From assembly GCA_024760905.1 (NCBI GenBank), contig CM045729.1:55080580-55144579 (forward strand): a stretch of DNA of 64,000 nucleotides, read 5' to 3'. Of the stretch, positions 21,935-34,209 are shown piece by piece. How positions within the stretch are numbered: the first letter of the stretch is position 1; every line of letters begins with the position of its first letter. A program made the position numbers and the translations under genes. Source of the DNA: Plotosus lineatus (Eukaryota > Chordata > Actinopteri > Siluriformes > Plotosidae). The notes under the pieces are model-generated. The model searched no databases, was not told where the DNA came from, and worked only from the letters and a program-made list of their open reading frames with translations.

Positions 21935-24900
21935 TTTACCTTAAACGCTTCTAAAAATTTGTAAGGAATTCATTTATGTGTGCAAGTTGCAGTATACATG
22001 AAAGATTTTGCCTTTCTTAAAGTCCTGTACATTTATACACAATATGAGATGTTTTCATGTTGCTTATATATTTAAGTGCACAAATATAAACGCTAAACCA
22101 CTCATCCAGGCACAATACTACATAATTTACTTTCAATTTCTGTAAAATTAGTTTTCTTCTCATTATATCCAATGATATGTGGTATCCATTACATCTACTC
22201 TTATCAGTTGAGATGCATTGAACAACTCTTCAGTCCTTTGTATTTTTTCAGTCAGAAGTCAATACTGTAGTGTTGTTTTTGTCAGTGTCGCTTACTGTTG
22301 GCTAAAATTGAATCTTTGATTAATCTGAGTGAAGATGATTTGTAATACTGCCTTTTCTTCAGGACCCTGAGCAACTTGAAACTTTAGTATGTATGGTGAG
22401 GGAGGAGCCTGTGACCCCAGATACTCTACTGTTACCTGCAGAAAATAAGCCTGAGTCTGCAGAGCGTGCTAGAGGAGGTTAGTGTGCACAAACTACATGC
22501 AAACTGTTACAGTGATTATAGAAAATAAACACCCCTTTCCAAATTGTCACATTTGTTTGCTTTGTGCTATTATTCTCAATACTGTACTTATAACAACCAA
22601 GTGAAAGATATAATGGTAACTGCTCAGCAAAATGTTTTCAAGAAAAATAGTATTGCTGAGGTGGTCAGCCGAAATCACTCTAATTCAGCATAAAAGCAGC
22701 TATTCCATGAGCAGTTTATGGACATTTAACTGCAAGAAAACAATCAACTATCAATGGTAATGAAGTGTAAAAATATCTCATGGATGAACTTGTGGGCCGG
22801 GCAATTCAGGAAATGGATACGAAATATTTTTAGCAATCTTTAGGGGCGTTATCAATCCCAAGGAACACCTCCCACTACTCGGATCCTTTCCAGATCAGGC
22901 CATCCTTCAGAACTGGATTTAAAAGTAAGAAGGTAACTGGCCAGAGGTGATTGGCACTTTGAAACAGTTACAGGAGTACAATAGCAGCATAGTTATTGGG
23001 TCCATGTGACCACAATACAACAAATGCTCCACAAAGTTGACTTGTGCTGCATAACTTGTATGTCATTATTATTGATTATTATTCATAATAAAAGTTTATG
23101 AAGGAGACTAAGCACTAAAATAAATAAGATGCAAAGTTGAAGAAGGGATGCAAAAGTAGATTAAAACACTCCTGAGGAAAGTTTACATCAACTCTTGATT
23201 AAGATTTGCCAAAACTTTGAAGGTTCTCAGGCCAAACTGAGGCCAAAAATCAAGACATTTGGGCGCAAGACCAAATGGTATTTCTTACCCATACAGCCTT
23301 CCACCCAAAGAACACGATGGAGGTGCTAACATTCGTTATGGGATGTTTCTCTGCAGCAAGAACTGGGCACTTGTCAAGATAGAAAGTTCAGCTTCCAACA
23401 TGACACTGATTAAAAACACACAGCAACATTTACCACAGTGTGGGTTAAGGAGAAAACAGTGAATGTCCTTGCGTAGCCTTGTCAGAGTCAAGACTTAAAC
23501 CCAATGGAAAATGTGTAGAATGACTTGATGATTGTGGCTACCAACAGTCACCATCCAATTTGATTGAGCTTCAGCAGTCTTCTAAAGAACACTGGGCAAA
23601 TATTGCATGGTCTAGATGTGCAATGTTTGTAGAAATTTATCTCAATAGATTAATGGCTCTTCGATTGCCTAGCGAACTGCCCAGGATGTACTTTGCCCTT
23701 GCATGCAGCTTTGCTCTTTGGCTGAGATGGGTGCCAGCCACCCCACGACCCTAATTAGAATTAAGTGGTTCCGAGAATGAATGAATGAATTCATTAATGA
23801 AGAGTAATGGCTGTAATCTGGTGGTTCCACAGATGACAGCTATTGTAAATTGCAATGAGTAATTTACACAAGACAACATATTTGTCTCTGTCCGCATTTC
23901 AGGCTGCAAAATATCAAAATATTAACTTTCAAGGGTGGGGTGAATATTTTCTATGCCCACTTTAAATTCAAGGTTCTCTACACACTTGAGTGTTTGCTTC
24001 TTTTCACATTAATCCTGAATGAGGAAATGTAGTGTTTATGACATATGTGTTTTTCTTTTTGTTCTGTCCATCAGATCATTTCCATTAATAAAAGGGACTA
24101 TCTAGAATCCTGCCTGATATTGGAAAAAGATCTGCACCAGCCACCTAAATATATCTCAAACTGTTTCTTTGAAAAATATTGATGTTAATGTTAAAACTGA
24201 TATTTCACTGCCTGGTAAACTTAGTTGGATTAACATAGCACTTAGTTCAAGATCCGGTGTACAAGGTACTCAGTAGTACAGTGTAAGCTGAACTTTTGTC
24301 TGTATGGCACACTAGGCCCACTCAATTCAAGTGCATATAAGGGTGGGCTGAAAAGTTCATAGGCCAGCCATCATGCAATAAAGTCTAATTTTGATCAAAC
24401 GTGGTTTATTTTTCCAAATAGTCTTCCTATGGTCTACATTATTATTCCATCTATGTCGCAACACTTGGATGAAATTGGTATAGAAACACTTAAGTTTCTC
24501 TTAAGTTGCTCAGCCTATGAACTTTTCAGCTTACCCTTGTGTTCTCCTCGAGACCTGCACATGTTTATAAACTACGCGCATCTAGACTCTATTTCAAGCT
24601 TGAGGCTTCACTGTGTTTTACATGCTTGTGCAGGATTTCCCTTCAATTTTAGTAAATAAAAAATGTTTATTGACATTATTTCAGCACTGACAGCTTCTGA
24701 ACTATCTGAGGACCTGAGGAATCTGATCCTGAAACTGTACTCTGATCACATCTCTGCTGATGGCAAGGTACTAAGTGCCCTGATCTAATATGCAGTTTTT
24801 TTTTAAGTATTTAAGCTGATTATTCAACAGTAATATTATTTACTTAAAATGATATATTCCTTGGGCAATGGTGGCCCAGTGGTACAGTGCTGGCTTAGTG

Positions 24901-27460
24901 ATCTGAAGGGCAAAGGATCAAGCCAAGTCCGGTTATCACCAAGTTGTCACTGCTGTCCCCCCCAGTGCAGCTAACTGGGTTATTAAAGACCAGACATGTC
25001 TCCTACTGTCTGTGCTGAGAGGCATGGAAAATAACCATTTCCCCCTGTTTTAAAAAGAATAGACCATTGGGATGCCTTGAGCTTGTTTCTGCCCTGCGAT
25101 ACGAACTGTCCAGGGTGTACTCTGCCCTCCCCCAAACTTGGCTGAGATGGGCACCAACCTTCCCCGCGACTCTAGTTATGATTAAGCACTTCAGAAAATT
25201 AATGAGTTAACTTACTTAAAATGGGCACTGGTGGTATAGTGGTTAAGGTGGTGGGTTACTGATCTGAAGGTCAGCAGTTCGATCCCCACTGTCACCACTG
25301 TTGGGCCCTTGAGAAACACCCTTAACCCTCAATTAGTTGCATAAAAATGGTAATTGTAAAGTCTGCCAAATGCTACATTGGACTCACTGCATACCTTACA
25401 CATGTCTGCCAAATGCTTTAAATGTATGTGTGTAATGTATGCAGTGGGTCTAGTGTAGCATTAATTTACTGTATGTGGTGAAGGAGGACATGAAGGTCGT
25501 TGGTGTAAGAGAAGAAGATGCAAAGGATAGGGTGAGATGGAGGCAGATGATTCGCTGTGGCGACCCCTGAAGGGAAAAGCCGAAAGGAAAAGAAGAAGAA
25601 GATGTTGTGTGACATTGTTTTCTTTTATTTTGTTTCTGCAGTCTGTGGACTATAAGGCCATGTCTAAAAGCACATACTATCAACATTTTTGTGAGATGGC
25701 TGTGGACCTGCAGAGTGTTGTCCTACTGTCTTTGAGTCATGAGGAGAGGCTGGCCTTCTTCATCAATGTTTACAATGCCCTGGTTATACATGGCTACCTG
25801 CACTTCAGCGTCCCCAAGAACCTATTGCAGAGGTACCGGGTAAGAATTTACTTTGATTTAGTCTTGAAAGCCCATTTGAAATGTCAGATTGTATGCAGCA
25901 CTGATGTAACAATTTTTTATTGAAAATCAACAATATTATTGTGCAGTTCTTCAATTGTGTACGGTACCCGATTGGAGGACAGGAGTTCACACTACAGGAC
26001 ATTGAGAATGGAGTGCTGCGGGGAAACAGGAAAGGAATTGCACAACTGTGGAAACCCTTCTCAAAGAATGACCCTAGATTAGAGGTGACTTATATTTGTG
26101 TACCCCCAGTGCAGCTAACTGGGTTATCAATGGCCAACCATGTCTCTCACTGTCTATGGTGTGAGGCATGTAAAAGAACCATTGCTGACTTTTGACAAGA
26201 GTAGCTGCAAAGCCATCAGCGTGTTTCCGTCCTGCGATGACTGTTGTTGTGGAGAGGCCCTTTTGTAATCCTGCATTGACTCTTAAGTAAGCAATCATCT
26301 TTTCCCAGCTATGCATAGTGAGCAGGGTCTACCCCATTGTGATATGTACACTGGTGGTGCTGAACTGCCATGCTGGACTGGGACATAGTGAGGGGAGCAG
26401 TTCCTTTATCACCACCAGTGCAGCATGGTGAAGATTTCCGACTGATTTAGAGGCGTTTGCCACCAGTTAGTTTCTACAGTAGTACACTTTATTAGTAGCT
26501 GTGTCTTTTTACTGGCTTTTCTTTAGTGGATTTCATTTCAATCTATCCTGCGTTTTGTGGTGTCACATTAGATTGCACTTCCTGAAGTTGAGCCTCGAAT
26601 TCATTTTGCACTAAACTGTGGTGCGAAAGGCTGCCCACCTATTAGAGCCTACAGCCCCAAGGTGAGTTAGCTTGTTTTTCATTTCAAAAATTCTAAATTA
26701 TTGTCATTAAAGATGTTCTCATTTCATTCAGGGAAAAGCCATTGCATAATTCTTGGTCCAACGGAATTATTGCACTGTAGCCATCATATAAACTAAATGA
26801 TTATTGCACATCTGGTATGCGTAACATCGGAACTGTATAATTTAAAAATATTATTAATGAATCAAGTATAATCAAACCATTGCAGAATTTGGCTTTTGTA
26901 TGATATGGGTAATTATTCTGTTTCTGAGGCAGATAGCAACAACTTGATACTGTTCTCTGTCATGCTTCATGTCATTCAAAAATTGCTCGTTATTACTGTT
27001 ATTACTATTTTGTTTCATTAATAAAGGAGATTTTCAGTCAGCTGCAGACTGCTGCAGAGGCATTTCTGGAGGCTGATAATGGTTGCATAGTGGATTCTGT
27101 GAAAAGAGAGGTGAAGCTTAACCAGATCTTCAAATGGTACAAGACAGACTTTGGAGACACTGATTTAAAGGTAGTCTGATTCAAAAGCTTGAGAGAGTTT
27201 TATAGTTAATGTTTTTTTTTTTTTTTTTTTTATCTTGGCCACATGGCCAAACATTTCAAGCTTGACACCACATGTGCACAGTGTCTTATTTTAATTTCTT
27301 TTGAGTTTTATTATTTGTGTTTTATGATCAGGTGCTGGACTGGATTTTAAACCACATGAGGGCTTCGCAGAAGAAGACAAGTCTGGAAACTCTTCTCTCT
27401 ACAGGAAATGTTAAATTAAGCTACATGCCTTATGACTGGTCCATCAACAGCACTCACTGA
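20508..27460 (+). CDS. glutaredoxin-DUF547 fusion protein, copy B (8 coding exons)
   Basis: Coding exons read by eye: 20508-20747 (exon opens at 20500 after an AG acceptor), 22363-22477, 24685-24767, 25642-25839, 25947-26084, 26572-26661, 27027-27170 and 27332-27460 (TGA). All have GT-AG borders and compatible phases, and give about 378 aa. Residues 1-80 are a glutaredoxin/thioredoxin-fold domain with the redox motif CPHC (20-23), the cis-proline motif TVP (60-62) and a GG motif (72-73). Residues 81-146 are a linker. From about 147 to the C-terminus is a DUF547 region, with EERLAFFINVYNALVIHG in exon 4 and HFALNCGAKGCPPIR in exon 6. No signal peptide is seen, so it is probably cytosolic. The start ATG at 20508 is preferred because it follows an acceptor; an upstream non-coding exon is implied but not identified. 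Some relatives carry a DEP domain between the two domains; none is recognisable here. Function is inferred only as a possible thiol-redox protein. Confidence 0.85.
20801..21824 (-). mobile_element. pogo/Tigger-like DNA transposon in intron 1 of copy B
   Basis: The terminal inverted repeats CAGTGGTACCTCACCTTACG and its inverse are flanked by TA on both sides (20799-20800 and 21825-21826). TA targets and a CAGTGGTACCTC-type end fit the pogo/Tigger group, and an N-terminal transposase remnant inside supports this. Confidence 0.85.
21300..21439 (-). pseudogene. Tigger-like transposase N-terminal remnant
   Basis: The ATG at 21439 on the minus strand opens a 30-codon frame with SEKKKRARGMQLSDIAKEYG and then TGA at 21349-21347. 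A one-base shift continues MSTIGTILKQKEA, the rest of a CENP-B/pogo-type helix-turn-helix. The catalytic domain is absent. Confidence 0.7.
21825..21931 (+). repeat. (ATT)n-(AAC)n-(AAT)n compound microsatellite
   Basis: Successive trinucleotide runs directly following the Tigger-like element. Confidence 0.95.
22630..23660 (+). pseudogene. decayed Tc1-like transposase relic in intron 2 of copy B
   Basis: Scattered fragments in several frames: a LRTEL-like segment near 22900, GGANIRYGMFL near 23320, a SQDLNPMENV-like segment with the conserved Glu near 23490, and SNLIELQQSSKEHWANI near 23560-23610. Terminal repeats were not recognised. Confidence 0.6.
23665..23795 (+). mobile_element. SINE LINE-type tail fragment
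   Basis: Degraded GTCCAGGGTGTAC-like motif, GAGATGGGTGCCAGCC, CCTAATTAGAATTAAG and (GAAT)n. Confidence 0.7.
24338..24540 (+). mobile_element. mariner-like MITE
   Basis: About 200 bp bounded by inverted repeats GGGTGGGCTGAAAAGTTCAT and its near-exact inverse ending TTTTCAGCTTACCCT. It contains no transposase. The ends resemble mariner-type termini. Confidence 0.7.
24862..25205 (+). mobile_element. SINE, family A head with LINE-type tail
   Basis: Degraded head GGGCAATGGTGGCCCAGTGG, CAGTGCAGCTAACTGGGTTA body, then GTCCAGGGTGTACTCTGCCC and a CTCTAGTTATGATTAAGCAC end. Lies in intron 3 of copy B. Confidence 0.8.
25220..25440 (+). mobile_element. tRNA-derived SINE, family C
   Basis: Different head, GGGCACTGGTGGTATAGTGG, with B box AGTTCGATCCCC. 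It is followed by GTTGGGCCCTTGAGAAACAC and CCTTAACCCTCAATTAG and a TCTGCCAAATGCTTTAAATG tail. This layout is common in fish genomes. A related copy lies at 37160-37345. Confidence 0.75.
25478..25604 (+). mobile_element. RTE-like LINE 3' terminus next to exon 4 of copy B
   Basis: GTGAAGGAGGACATGAAGG through CGCTGTGGCGACCCCTGAAG to GCCGAAAGG and (GAA)n. It ends only 37 bp before the exon at 25642, so little native intron is left at the acceptor. Confidence 0.88.
26095..26245 (+). mobile_element. SINE family A body fragment in intron 5 of copy B
   Basis: Starts 11 bp after the exon end at 26084 with CCCCAGTGCAGCTAACTGGG and stops within CCGTCCTGCGATGAC. The matching intron in copy A (after 231) lacks it. 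Confidence 0.8.
26665..27005. other. intron 6 of copy B, no feature seen
   Basis: AT-rich intronic DNA. It does not align convincingly with the matching copy A intron (946-1032), which is much shorter. Confidence 0.5.
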
Positions 27461-28730
<1,270 letters not shown>

Positions 28731-28947
28731 AACATTTGTAAGATTATAACTCTGCTAAGAAGACATGGTCAACACACGCAAAACCTTTTACCTTATTCGT
28801 TCGCTTACCTCTGAAAATTTATTCCATTACTGTCGAACTAAAATTCACTTGTACATTTGACCATGAGCTATGAGCCATGTGAGCTAGGCATTATATTTTA
28901 TTAACCGAAATGTTATATGTGCAATATATGAAGGGAAGAATATGCAT

Positions 28948-29772
28948 ACCGTATTCAACATAATAAGCGTACTGCCACAATAAGCCCCTCAGTGTTTTTG
29001 ATCTTACGTCTAATAACCGCCATGTGCACTGGGAGCAAAATGGTAGATCAAACTTTTGAATTTTATTCGATCAGTCTCTGTAACCGTTCACTGCCTGTAA
29101 AAGTGAGTTTACATGGTATTTCAAGACCCCCTGCCACTGGGGAATGTCTATAATGTTCATCAGAAACAACACATTTGATTGTTCTGCCGTGCTTTCAAAA
29201 ACAGGAAAATATTTTGCTGTGTTCTCTTGGTAAATGTCCAACAAGATGAACCATTAGAAACTGCTATAGCAAAACTATGGGATGCTCTAAATGAATGGAA
29301 CAATGAGCCAGATATGGACCTATCAGAAAATGATTACGAGTATTTTTCACCCGATTCTCCTGCTCACTAACTTCATAAATTTAAAGATGTTCCTGGTCAT
29401 GTACTTTTGTTTATGTTTGTGTTGATTGGTTCAATGTGCCACATGCTAAAGTTGACATTCGTGTTGATTGGCTCTTACTTCCAGGAAAATGTTTAAAGGA
29501 ACAGCACCGGGAGGGAAAAGTAAAGGGTCTTTTATTTTAAATTTATGCTGTTTTCTGCTTATTTTCAGTTTTCATGGAAGTAATTTGGTTGATACCACAA
29601 AATGAATAACATAAATACCAGTAAAACTCTTTTATTGTTCTGTTATTATTCATGTTTTCCACCTCTATGGTGATAAGCACTTACCGTACCACTCTGCTGG
29701 TAACATTTTAATAAGCGCCCACCCACTCCAATTTATTAAGCTCCCTGGGCGCTTATCACATCGAATACAGTA
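28948..29772 (+). mobile_element. DNA transposon with TA-flanked inverted ends, second Tigger-like family
   Basis: The ends CCGTATTCAACATAATAAGC and the inverse of CTGTATTCGATGTGATAAGC are flanked by TA. The matching site in copy A's flank (near 2330) has no insertion. It contains a transposase C-terminal-like fragment. Confidence 0.7.
29215..29370 (+). pseudogene. possible transposase C-terminal fragment
   Basis: A frame ending in LWDALNEWNNEPDMDLSEND and a stop at 29370. It is acidic and located within the inverted-repeat element, so it is probably the tail of that element's transposase. The family is not recognised with certainty. Confidence 0.4.
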
Positions 29773-30129
29773 TGAATAAATATGATATATGTACAATATA
29801 TGCAGGAAAATTAAACCGAGGTTAATGATTTCATAATTCAGGAATGGATTTATTATAATATTAATTAGGATTTTAATCTGTGCAAAGCTGTGTAGCGAAC
29901 ACTGCATTCATTCTGTAGCATGATCCTATGTTGTATTATTATTTGTATGTTATTGTTATGTTATTAATATTGTGCACTGATTAATAAATTATATTCATAG
30001 AAGTTTGGAATTTAATAAAAGATTATCAAAGAAAATTACCATTAGGAGAATTGCATCTCCTGTCACATGCAGCTGGAGTCACTGTTTAACTCAGATTTCG
30101 CATATCTTTATATGGTGCAACTGATTTGC

Positions 30130-30133
<4 letters not shown>

Positions 30134-30183
<50 letters not shown>
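30134..30183 (+). repeat. (CT)n microsatellite
   Basis: About 24 CT units. Confidence 0.95.
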
Positions 30184-30189
<6 letters not shown>

Positions 30190-30529
30190 ATCATTACAAT
30201 TTAACCGTGCATTGTATTTAGACAAAAATAAAATAAAATGAAATTTGTGAAGACTGGAATGCTTTCTGATGCACATTTCACGAAACATTTTTGACAGACA
30301 TTTGTGCAGGCCTTTTTTCCCTCTTCACTCCTCCGAACCAAGATAATGTGAATAGCATTGAACGGAATGTTCACCTAATGAATGAACTGTCATTATTTAT
30401 CAACAATGACTACTTACACAGGTTTCTTTTTAGCCAGAAAAGATATGTATAAAAGTAAGAAATTAATAATTACCTGAATGACACAATTCTGTACTTTGTG
30501 AATGTTAGTATGCTTATTATTGAAAGTTA

Positions 30530-30640
30530 TATGTAGTTGGAGTAAGAGTAGAAGATGCAGAGGATAGGGAGAGATGGAGGCAGATCATTTGCTGTGGCGA
30601 CCCCTGAAGGGAACAGCCAAAAGAAAAAGAAGAAAGAAGA
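30530..30640 (+). mobile_element. RTE-like LINE 3' terminal fragment
   Basis: GTTGGAGTAAGAGTAGAAGA through TTTGCTGTGGCGACCCCTGA and a GAA-rich end. Absent from the equivalent position in the copy A flank. Confidence 0.85.
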
Positions 30641-30779
30641 TATTACAAATGTACCACATACTGTATATGTCTTGATTAATTACAGACATCATTTATTTAG
30701 AAAAATTATATTAATGCATCACATACAATTAAATAACATTTACATAACTTTCATTATACATATCAGTAGTTAGAATGGT

Positions 30780-31085
30780 CAACTCACAGTAAGCAGGTTC
30801 CGGAATAAGCCTACATTCTGGCCAGGGTCCTGAAATGTGGTTCATGTGCCTAATGGGGTTTCCTCCAGGCACTTCGGTTTTCTCCAACAGTCCAAAAGCA
30901 TGAAAATTAGGCCAACTTGCTGCTTTAAGTTGCCCATATGAATGGCTGTTCATCTGTCTGTGTTAGGCCTGCGATATATCAGCCTGTTCAGTGTGTACAC
31001 TGCCTCTGACACATTGTAAATTGGGATTGGATGCCACTTGCCCATGATGATCAATGGACAAATTGTGTACAGAATGAATGAATCA
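30780..31085 (+). mobile_element. old, degraded family B SINE-like repeat (matches 3590-3905)
   Basis: Aligned decayed body with GGTTTCCTCC, CCATATGAATGGC, CCTGTTCAGTGTGTAC and TGAATGAATCAGC. Shared with the copy A flank, so it was present before the duplication. Confidence 0.6.
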
Positions 31086-31189
31086 GCAAAAGATAATTCT
31101 AATTCTCATAGAATACTTTTATTCATATACGTAGTTACATGTATGATTTTTGTGACATCTACAAAATGATTCCTCTGACATGTGGTCAG

Positions 31190-31660
31190 CTTAAAATAAT
31201 CTTACTTGGAACATGAAATTTGTTGACAGATGACATAATAAATTAAGGTCCAAAGAGGTTTCAAGGAAAATATCACAAGAGCAATGGTGATGTCAGGCAT
31301 TGTTGATGCATAAGTAGGTCTGTGGTTTAATGGGTATTCCAGTTAATGCCAAAGGTGTTCAGTGAGGTTGAGTTCTAGGCTCTATGCGGGTCATTCAAGT
31401 CAACCTTAAGAAATCATGTCTCCATTTGTGCATGGAGCACTGTCATGCAGGAACATGTTTGGGCTCCTTAGTTCTCATAAATGGAAATCATTATTGTACC
31501 GTATACAAACGTATTCTGTTGAATTACGTACTCCCAATTTTGCTTCATCAGTTTGGGGACGGTACACTTATGGATGTGATGGTCAGGTGTCAACAAACTT
31601 TTGCTTATGAAGTCAATTTAAATTGGTGAATAAAAGCCTATGCTCATTGAGAAATCAGCA
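31190..31660 (-). mobile_element. internally deleted Tc1-like relic
   Basis: Antisense transposase segments: GTTCAGTGAGGTTGAGTTCT, then CATGGAGCACTGTCATGCAG (the HD-APxH region in reverse). The end GTCAACAAACTTTTGC is a typical terminus of one fish Tc1 group. The middle of the gene is missing. Confidence 0.6.
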
Positions 31661-31854
31661 TTAAATGTATGTTCTTTATTAAAAATCTAACAAAGAAAAA
31701 ACAAAAAGTTTATGCAGATGATACTTTGTTTGAACCATTTGAAGGACACCTGTCCCTCAAACTTTTGGAAGTGATTTGTCTCAGAACATAGTGGTTGAAT
31801 ACTGGTTATCCCAGACAGCACTAACATTCCATAATTCCTCCAGCAGTTTTTATT

Positions 31855-32340
31855 GTCATCATCATATTCCTCCGCTTATTCCAGGGCCGTGTCTCGGATC
31901 GGCAGCCTACGCAAAGAGGTTCAGATGTCCCTACTCTGCCCTTCCTTGAATCGCCACCTTATCATGATGGAAGGGTTTGAGTGTCCTGATGATTGTGGGA
32001 GCGATGTTGTCGGGGGCATTATGCTCCTGGTAGGGTCATCCAAGGCAAATAGGTCCAAGGTGAACATAAAGATGATGCACAGTTCAAAAGTGCCTACTGA
32101 AAAACATAAAAGCACACAGTCTCCCTTGCTCAGATGTGGGTCACCAGGGTCCCACCCTGGAGCCAGAACTGGGGGAGGGGCTCGAAGACGAGCGCCTGGT
32201 GGTCAGGCTTCTGTCCATTGCCCAGCCCAAAAAGGAGACATTATTCCACCCTCCCATGGATCCACCACCTGTTGGAAGGGCTATAGGGGTCTGGTGCAGT
32301 CTGAGTTGGGTGGCAGCCAAAGGCAGTTTTTATTGTCTTT
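31855..32340. repeat. GC-richer repeat-like segment, possible LINE fragment
   Basis: An open stretch of about 175 codons on the plus strand, rich in Gly and Arg (for example GGGARRRAPGGQ). It resembles retroelement-derived frames that recur in fish genomes rather than a cellular gene. Assignment to a family is not possible from memory. Confidence 0.3.
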
Positions 32341-32565
32341 AGGACATTTACTTTTTTATATTAGGTCAAAGCTTATTTAAAAAAAAGGTGTCTTCAGCCA
32401 TTTGATGGGTAGCTTGTAATTTACTGGAAATATGAAGTATATTAAGAAGTCACCAGTTTTAAATATTCACCATATTACAGATATCTTGATTTTCTCTTTC
32501 ACTTTCAAATGTTCACATCAATATTTAATGTTTTCTGAGAAATATAGGATATTCCATTTTCTGTA

Positions 32566-33669
32566 TCAGAGTTCATTTCGGCATTTGATCAACTTATGAA
32601 AGGCTTTCTTGAAGTCCTCATTGAAGATAGTATAGATGAGTGGGTTTATTAGTGAGTTAAGGTAACCGAGCCAGGTCAGAAATATAGTTATTGCATAGTA
32701 GTGGCAACAGCTGCTGCAGATGTTTATAATCACTTCCTGAATGAAGAATGGCAGCCAACAGATGACAAATGCCCCAAGAATGAGGCCCAGGGTCATGGCT
32801 GCTTTTCTTTCACGTGCTCCAGAAATCCGTTGCCTTTTGCTTGAAATCTCATTGTGAAAATATGGGCTCGCGGCATAGATGTGTCCCCTGTCACCCTCTG
32901 TGGAGGGTTCTGACATTGACTTCTCTGGTACGGTGAATTGGTTCTGTTGTTCTCTGCCACAACACACAGGGATTTTGTGTCCATTAAGTTTAAACTTTTT
33001 CACAGGGCTGAGCCTTCTTTTGTGGTAAATAATTTTAGCTGCTTTGTATATTTTGTAGTAAAGGATAAGAATGAGTATAAGAGGGATGTAGAAGGCTCCA
33101 AAAGTGGAGTAAAGTGTGAAAGCAATGTTTTCATGCTTTATGATGCATTCGTTCTGATCATTTTTGTGATGTCTCCAAACCATTGGAGGTAGGGAGATGA
33201 GAATGGATAGGATCCACACAACACTGATTGTGACAGTAGCCCTCAGAGACGTCCTCTTCCTGGAGTATTCCACAGCATCTGTAATGGCGTGGTAGCGATC
33301 CATAGCGATAGCCGCCAAATGCAGAATGGAGCATGTGCAGCAGGTAATGTCAGTGCTCAACCAGATGGTGCACACTAGTTTACCCATGATCCATGTCTCC
33401 TTCACAATATAAATGATGCTGAAGGGCATGACCAGGATGGCCACAAGCAGGTCCGTCACCGCCAGAGAGCAGATAAGGTAGTTGGAAGGGTGATGAAGTT
33501 TCCGAGTGACAATGATAGCAGTGATGACTAAGGAATTCATTGCTGTGGTTAGTACAGCCAACACGGACAAAGTAAAAGAGAGAAGAATCATGCCTGCAGA
33601 ACCTTTATCAAGCCCATCTGCAGACTTGACACCATCTATGCAATTTGGATGTGTGCTGTTTGGATCCAT
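32566..33669 (-). CDS. htr1f: 5-hydroxytryptamine receptor 1F-like GPCR
   Basis: A single coding exon encodes a 367-aa class A receptor, close to the usual length of vertebrate 5-HT1F (about 366 aa). Seven hydrophobic segments are visible, at about 27-52, 63-87, 99-121, 143-165, 185-206, 293-317 and 327-349. Key residues: a glycosylation sequon at N4; the amine-binding Asp in TM3 (D107, in STDITCCT); DRY at 124-126; an extracellular Cys pair (C100, C175); CWLP at 304-307; NPLIY at 342-346. The third loop is long, as in Gi-coupled monoamine receptors. The segments NSLVITAIIVTRKLHHP and ITDAVEYSRKRT point to 1F rather than 1A, 1B, 1D or 1E. An in-frame ATG 45 bp upstream lies in a pyrimidine-rich tract ending in CAG two bases before ATG 33669. 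That looks like a splice acceptor, so MDPNST is taken as the start. Expected role: Gi/o-coupled serotonin sensing at the plasma membrane. A teleost a/b paralogue number cannot be assigned. Confidence 0.93.
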   Translation of the reverse strand: MDPNSTHPNCIDGVKSADGLDKGSAGMILLSFTLSVLAVLTTAMNSLVITAIIVTRKLHHPSNYLICSLAVTDLLVAILVMPFSIIYIVKETWIMGKLVCTIWLSTDITCCTCSILHLAAIAMDRYHAITDAVEYSRKRTSLRATVTISVVWILSILISLPPMVWRHHKNDQNECIIKHENIAFTLYSTFGAFYIPLILILILYYKIYKAAKIIYHKRRLSPVKKFKLNGHKIPVCCGREQQNQFTVPEKSMSEPSTEGDRGHIYAASPYFHNEISSKRQRISGARERKAAMTLGLILGAFVICWLPFFIQEVIINICSSCCHYYAITIFLTWLGYLNSLINPLIYTIFNEDFKKAFHKLIKCRNEL

Positions 33670-33714
33670 GCCTGGGATGAAATGCAGAGAAAACAAAAAA
33701 CATTTGTAGAGCAT
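33670..33714 (-). promoter_or_regulatory. intron 3' splice acceptor just upstream of htr1f start codon
   Basis: On the minus strand a T-rich tract ends in CCCAG, followed by GC and then the ATG of the receptor. The AG lies at 33673-33672 and the exon would open at 33671. This implies a 5'-UTR intron and a promoter further toward higher coordinates. The first exon was not located. Confidence 0.6.
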
Positions 33715-33849
33715 TATTAATGAGGCTTGAAGATGAAGATTGAACAGATGATCTTAGTGATCCTATATGTAAAAAAGCAGCACAAGAAAAATATCATATA
33801 AATATCGTACATATGCGATATTACACATAATATACCCCACTGAATTTAC

Positions 33850-34200
33850 TGGGTGCTGACATAGTGGCGTAATTGGTAAGCGATCTGCCTCACAGCAAGA
33901 AAGGGCTTTGAATCTTGATCCCGGGCATTTCAGGATAGAGTTTACATATTCTCCTCGTGTGTATGCGGGTTTCCTCTAGGTACTCTGGTTTCCTCCCACA
34001 ATCCAAAGACATGCACATTAGCCTAACTTTTTGTTCCAAATTGACCCTATGTGTGTATGTGAGCATGAATGGTTGGGTGTGTTGACCTGCGATGGTCTGT
34101 TAAGTTGTTGATTGTGTACCCAGCCTTCAGCCAGTGTCAGTTATAATAGGCTCCAGCCTCACCATGACCCTAATTGGATTACGCATTTGTTAAATGAGTG
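33850..34200 (+). mobile_element. tRNA-derived SINE, family B
   Basis: Head TGACATAGTGGCGTAATTGG, CTCACAGCAAGAAAGGGC, the GGTTTCCTC body, GGTTTCCTCCCACAATCCAA, and a CCTAATTGGATTACGC end. It lies upstream of htr1f, within its likely 5' intron. Confidence 0.8.
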
Positions 34201-34209
34201 AGTGGATTT

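Noticed and set aside
30134..30183. Regularly spaced repeats as a CRISPR array
   Set aside because: Only microsatellites and dispersed SINEs are present in this eukaryotic sequence; there are no spacers.
31853..32380. 175-codon plus-strand frame as a cellular gene
   Set aside because: Composition and motifs look like a dispersed retroelement fragment; no splice structure or conserved domain.
33670..33714. Upstream in-frame ATG adding 15 residues to htr1f
   Set aside because: The added residues come from a pyrimidine tract ending in CAG that looks like an intron end; MDPNST at 33669 fits the family start.
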